Of a stretch of DNA of 64,000 nt, positions 59,832 to 64,000 are shown one piece after another. The stretch's first letter is position 1, and the number at the start of each line of letters is the position of its first letter. A program made the position numbers and the translations under genes. Origin of the DNA: Methylobacterium sp. 2A (lineage in GTDB: Bacteria > Pseudomonadota > Alphaproteobacteria > Rhizobiales > Beijerinckiaceae); assembly GCF_009806555.1 (NCBI RefSeq), contig NZ_VUOK01000016.1, positions 1 through 64,000 of the forward strand, read 5' to 3'. The notes under the pieces are model-generated. The model saw only the letters and a list, made by a program, of their open reading frames with translations. It was not told where the DNA came from and ran no database searches.

Positions 59832-60143
59832 TCACGGCGTGATGATGACCACGTCGTTGGCGTGGACGCGTCCGAGCACGATCCGGGCGCGCTCCTCCAG
59901 CAGGTCGCGGTCGATCTGGTCGCTCTTGAGCAGGGCGACCCGGTGCTCCCAGGTGGCGCGCTCGGCCTTCACGGCGTTGAGCTCCTGCGTGAGCTGGTAG
60001 GCGCGGATCTTGAGGGCCTTCTTGGCTTCGAGGCCGCGGTTGCCGCTCTCGGCCTGCCAGACGAAAAAGCCGACGACGAGCGCCGACAGGGTCCAGAGAC
60101 CCAGCGGCAACACGACCATTCTGACTCGGCGGCGCACAACCAT
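59832..60143 (-). CDS. ftsB: Septum formation initiator, FtsB/DivIC-like
   Basis: FtsB links FtsL and FtsQ in the divisome. The 103-residue product has a short basic cytoplasmic end (MVVRRRVRM), one membrane helix (VLPLGLWTLSALVVGFFVW) and a periplasmic coiled coil (LTQELNAVKAERATWEHRVA) ending LEERARIVLGRVHANDVVI. It lies between eno and pdhA on the same strand, the usual alphaproteobacterial order, although other genes are inserted here. Confidence 0.9.
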   Translation of the reverse strand: MVVRRRVRMVVLPLGLWTLSALVVGFFVWQAESGNRGLEAKKALKIRAYQLTQELNAVKAERATWEHRVALLKSDQIDRDLLEERARIVLGRVHANDVVIITP

Positions 60144-60222
60144 GGGGCGACCGTCGCGCGGAAAGGTTAAGGGTTCTTTGCGAGCGTGCCGCGACCGGCG
60201 CAGACAGGGGCGAGCCCGAGGG

Positions 60223-61425
60223 ATGGACCTGACGCGACTGAGCCGCTGGATCGCCGAGCATGCCACCGCCACCGACGACCACGACACGCTGCTGACCGGC
60301 TTCTGCGAGGCGCTGGTCGGCGCCGGTATCCCGGTCTGGCGGGTCAGCGTCATGGCCCCCGCCCTGGACCCGACGCTGCGCGGCGTCAGCCTGAACTGGC
60401 ACGCGGGCGAGGGGATTTCCGTCGTGGCCAATGCGCACGGCGCCGACGAGGAGAACGACTGGCTCCTGAGCCCGGTCTACGCGCTGGTGGAGAAGAGCGA
60501 GAGCTTCGGGCGCTGGCGCCTCGACGCGCCCGGGCTGGAGGCGGACTTTCCGGTCCTGCGGGCCCTCGGGGCTCAGGGCGGCGTCGACTACATCCTGCAC
60601 ATCGTCGAGTTCGCCCCCGGCACCGCGCTGCGAGGCATCGCGGTCTCGTTCTGCACCCGGGAGGGCGCCGGCTTCACCGCGGCGCACCTGGCCGCCATCG
60701 CCGACATCCTCCCGTTCCTGACGCTCGCGCTCGCCAAGATGAGCTTGGCCCACACGTTCCGCGAGGTGTCGGCCACCTATCTCGGCCGGTCCGCGGCCGA
60801 GCGTGTCCTCGACGGTCAGATCCGGCGGGGCGAAGGACGGGCCGTGCCGGCGGCGATCCTGCTGACGGATCTGCGCGGCTTCACGGCGCTCTCCGACCGG
60901 GTCGATCCGGCCGACATGGTCACGTGGCTCAACGCGCATTTCGACGCGCTGGGCGATCCGGTGGCGCGGCACGGCGGCGAGATCCTGAAGTTCCTGGGCG
61001 ACGGGTTCCTGGCGATCTTCCCGGTGCCGGAGGTCGGCCCCCTGCCCTGTCCGGTCTGCGGCGCGGCCCTCGACGCCGCGACCGAGGGGCTCGCCGCCAA
61101 CGCGGCGCTCAACGCCCGCCGACGCGCGGCGGGGCTGCCGGAACTCGCGGCCGAATGCGTCGTGCATTTCGGAACGGTGATCTACGGCAATGTCGGGACC
61201 GAGCGGCGCCTCGATTTCACGATCATCGGACGGGCGGTCAACGAGGCGAGCCGGATCGAGAGCCAGTGCGCGGCCCTCGGCCACGACCTCCTCGTGTCGG
61301 ACTCCTTCGCCGAGCGCTGCGCCCGGCCGCTGAAGCCGGTCGGGACGATCGAGCTGCGGGGCCTGTCGCGGCCGATGCGGATCTGGACGGTGCCGGGGGA
61401 GACGTTCGACGGGGTACCTGGCTGA
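60223..61425 (+). CDS. Class III adenylate/guanylate cyclase
   Basis: The 400-residue product has an N-terminal GAF-like or helical sensory part of about 190 residues and a C-terminal cyclase domain: metal-binding Asp in ILLTDLRGFTALSDR, second Asp in KFLGDGFLAIFP, and the transition-state segment DFTIIGRAVNEASRIE. Between the last two is an insert with CPVCGA. It is encoded against the direction of eno and ftsB and so interrupts that conserved gene row. GAGGG precedes the ATG at 60223. Confidence 0.9.
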   Translation: MDLTRLSRWIAEHATATDDHDTLLTGFCEALVGAGIPVWRVSVMAPALDPTLRGVSLNWHAGEGISVVANAHGADEENDWLLSPVYALVEKSESFGRWRLDAPGLEADFPVLRALGAQGGVDYILHIVEFAPGTALRGIAVSFCTREGAGFTAAHLAAIADILPFLTLALAKMSLAHTFREVSATYLGRSAAERVLDGQIRRGEGRAVPAAILLTDLRGFTALSDRVDPADMVTWLNAHFDALGDPVARHGGEILKFLGDGFLAIFPVPEVGPLPCPVCGAALDAATEGLAANAALNARRRAAGLPELAAECVVHFGTVIYGNVGTERRLDFTIIGRAVNEASRIESQCAALGHDLLVSDSFAERCARPLKPVGTIELRGLSRPMRIWTVPGETFDGVPG

Positions 61426-61470
61426 GGCGGTGCGGGGCGGCACCGGCTCCGTTCCGGCCTGCCGGTGCCC

Positions 61471-63239
<1,769 letters not shown>

Positions 63240-63378
63240 TCAAGCCGCGTTCGGCGGCAAGCGCCGGAGGGCGGTGGGCTTGTGCATGCCGCGGGCGAGA
63301 CCAGCACGATGCCGGACCGGAAAAATCGCCGCGGTGCCAAGGGATGCGCCGCGCCGCGCGCCGTTCTATACGCGCGCC

Positions 63379-63831
63379 ATGACGATGTCCGAACACCTCC
63401 AGCTCGGCCAACCGGCGCCTTTGCCGGCCTCCCCCGAGGATGCGCGCCTCGACCGCGTGCCGAATCCCCATCCGGATACGGACTACGTAGCCCGGTTCAC
63501 CGCGCCCGAATTCACCTCGATCTGCCCGGTCACCGGTCAGCCCGACTTCGCCATCCTGGTGATCGACTACGTGCCGGGCGACTGGCTCGTGGAATCGAAG
63601 TCGCTGAAGCTCTACCTCGGGTCGTTCCGCAACCACGGCGCGTTCCACGAGGATTGCACGGTGGCGATCGGAAAGCGGCTGCGGGACCTGCTGGCGCCGC
63701 GCTACCTGCGCATCGGCGGATACTGGTACCCGCGCGGGGGCATCCCGATCGACGTGTTCTGGCAGACGGGCGAACTGCCGAAGAACGCGTGGCTGCCCGA
63801 TCCCGGGGTGCCGCCGTATCGGGGACGATGA
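63379..63831 (+). CDS. queF: NADPH-dependent 7-cyano-7-deazaguanine reductase
   Basis: QueF reduces preQ0 to preQ1 in queuosine synthesis. The 150-residue product is the short (unimodular) form: the nucleophile Cys in [14 protein letters not shown], the QueF motif [20 protein letters not shown] and the binding Glu in [12 protein letters not shown] 63379 and ATG 63385 are both possible. No preQ1 riboswitch was found upstream. Confidence 0.95.
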   Translation: MTMSEHLQLGQPAPLPASPEDARLDRVPNPHPDTDYVARFTAPEFTSICPVTGQPDFAILVIDYVPGDWLVESKSLKLYLGSFRNHGAFHEDCTVAIGKRLRDLLAPRYLRIGGYWYPRGGIPIDVFWQTGELPKNAWLPDPGVPPYRGR

Positions 63832-63873
63832 CGAACCTCGACCGGGGGACTGTCTTGCCCACGCGAGAGACCA

Positions 63874-63907
63874 AAAGAAAGGGCGACCGGCTTGCGCCGG
63901 CCGCCCC
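63874..63907 (-). terminator. Terminator of the Gly/Tyr-rich gene
   Basis: GGGCGACCGGC (63881-63891) and GCCGGCCGCCC (63896-63906) form a hairpin with one mismatch; on the minus strand it is followed by TTTCTTTT (63880-63873). It lies about 22 bases after the stop at 63929. Confidence 0.75.
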
Positions 63908-63928
63908 TTGATCGGGGGTCCTGAGACC

Positions 63929-64000
63929 TCAGTAGCCGTAGCCGTAGTAGCCGTAGCCCGGGGCGGCGTAGCCGTAGCCGCCATAGACGGGGGCGTAGCC
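63929..64000 (-). CDS. Gly/Tyr-rich protein, C-terminal end (cut by window edge)
   Basis: The last 23 codons before the stop encode a chain of Gly-Tyr units (GYAPVYGGYGYAAPGYGYYG and so on). Such tails are typical of small secreted or outer-envelope proteins of this group. The start lies beyond the window. A good terminator follows. Confidence 0.7.
   Translation of the reverse strand, partial: GYAPVYGGYGYAAPGYGYYGYGY

Overview
The window reads as chromosomal DNA of a very GC-rich alphaproteobacterium of the order Hyphomicrobiales (Rhizobiales), most likely Methylobacterium or a close relative. The support is a Ros/MucR regulator, an E1-beta subunit of pyruvate dehydrogenase carrying its own lipoyl domain, BluB, DUF1674/SdhAF4, DUF2794, DUF6894, a phasin, an Omp25/31-like porin, and intergenic palindromes of the 'CCTCATCCTGAGGTGC' type. 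The genus is an inference from gene content and style, not from a marker gene. No rRNA, tRNA or CRISPR array was found.

Left part (1-14500): the 3' end of an IS481-type transposase is followed by a damaged copy of the end of a yidB-like gene, a DUF4926/DUF6883 gene pair and then the intact yidB-like gene. After that comes an OmpA-like envelope protein and a long run of very small genes: secreted or membrane peptides, a phasin, a PilZ protein and a MucR regulator. Most are genus-type hypothetical genes with good ribosome binding sites.

Middle (14900-31600): housekeeping genes separated by repeats. They are thrS, rsmB, the SdhAF4-like gene, a cupin, an L,D-transpeptidase, bluB with a structured and terminated leader, a DapA-family aldolase, a BI-1/YccA protein, DUF421, an FtsX-type ABC exporter with its ATPase and a divergent TesA-like esterase, thpR, coaA and hisE. 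A distinctly AT-rich patch (about 31990-33300) carries a lone methyltransferase.

Right part (33400-64000): pyrB, a cytochrome b561/molybdopterin oxidoreductase pair, topA, parE, a PRC-barrel protein, an outer-membrane porin, a DEAD-box helicase, a GGDEF protein, an IscA-type Fe-S carrier and a threonine dehydratase-like enzyme. A second AT-rich island (about 49880-51650) holds a decayed IS5-type transposase and an unknown protein with a PD-(D/E)XK nuclease signature. Then follows a pyruvate dehydrogenase operon (pdhA-pdhB-DUF5076-Uma2-pdhC-coiled coil-lpdA), a retropepsin-like protease with a small partner, ftsB, a class III nucleotide cyclase, DUF3574, eno and queF. The window ends inside a Gly/Tyr-rich gene.

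The least explained items are the DUF4926/DUF6883 pair between two copies of the yidB 3' end, the orphan PD-(D/E)XK gene, the protease pair at 58703-59379, and the structured RNA with terminator in front of bluB.
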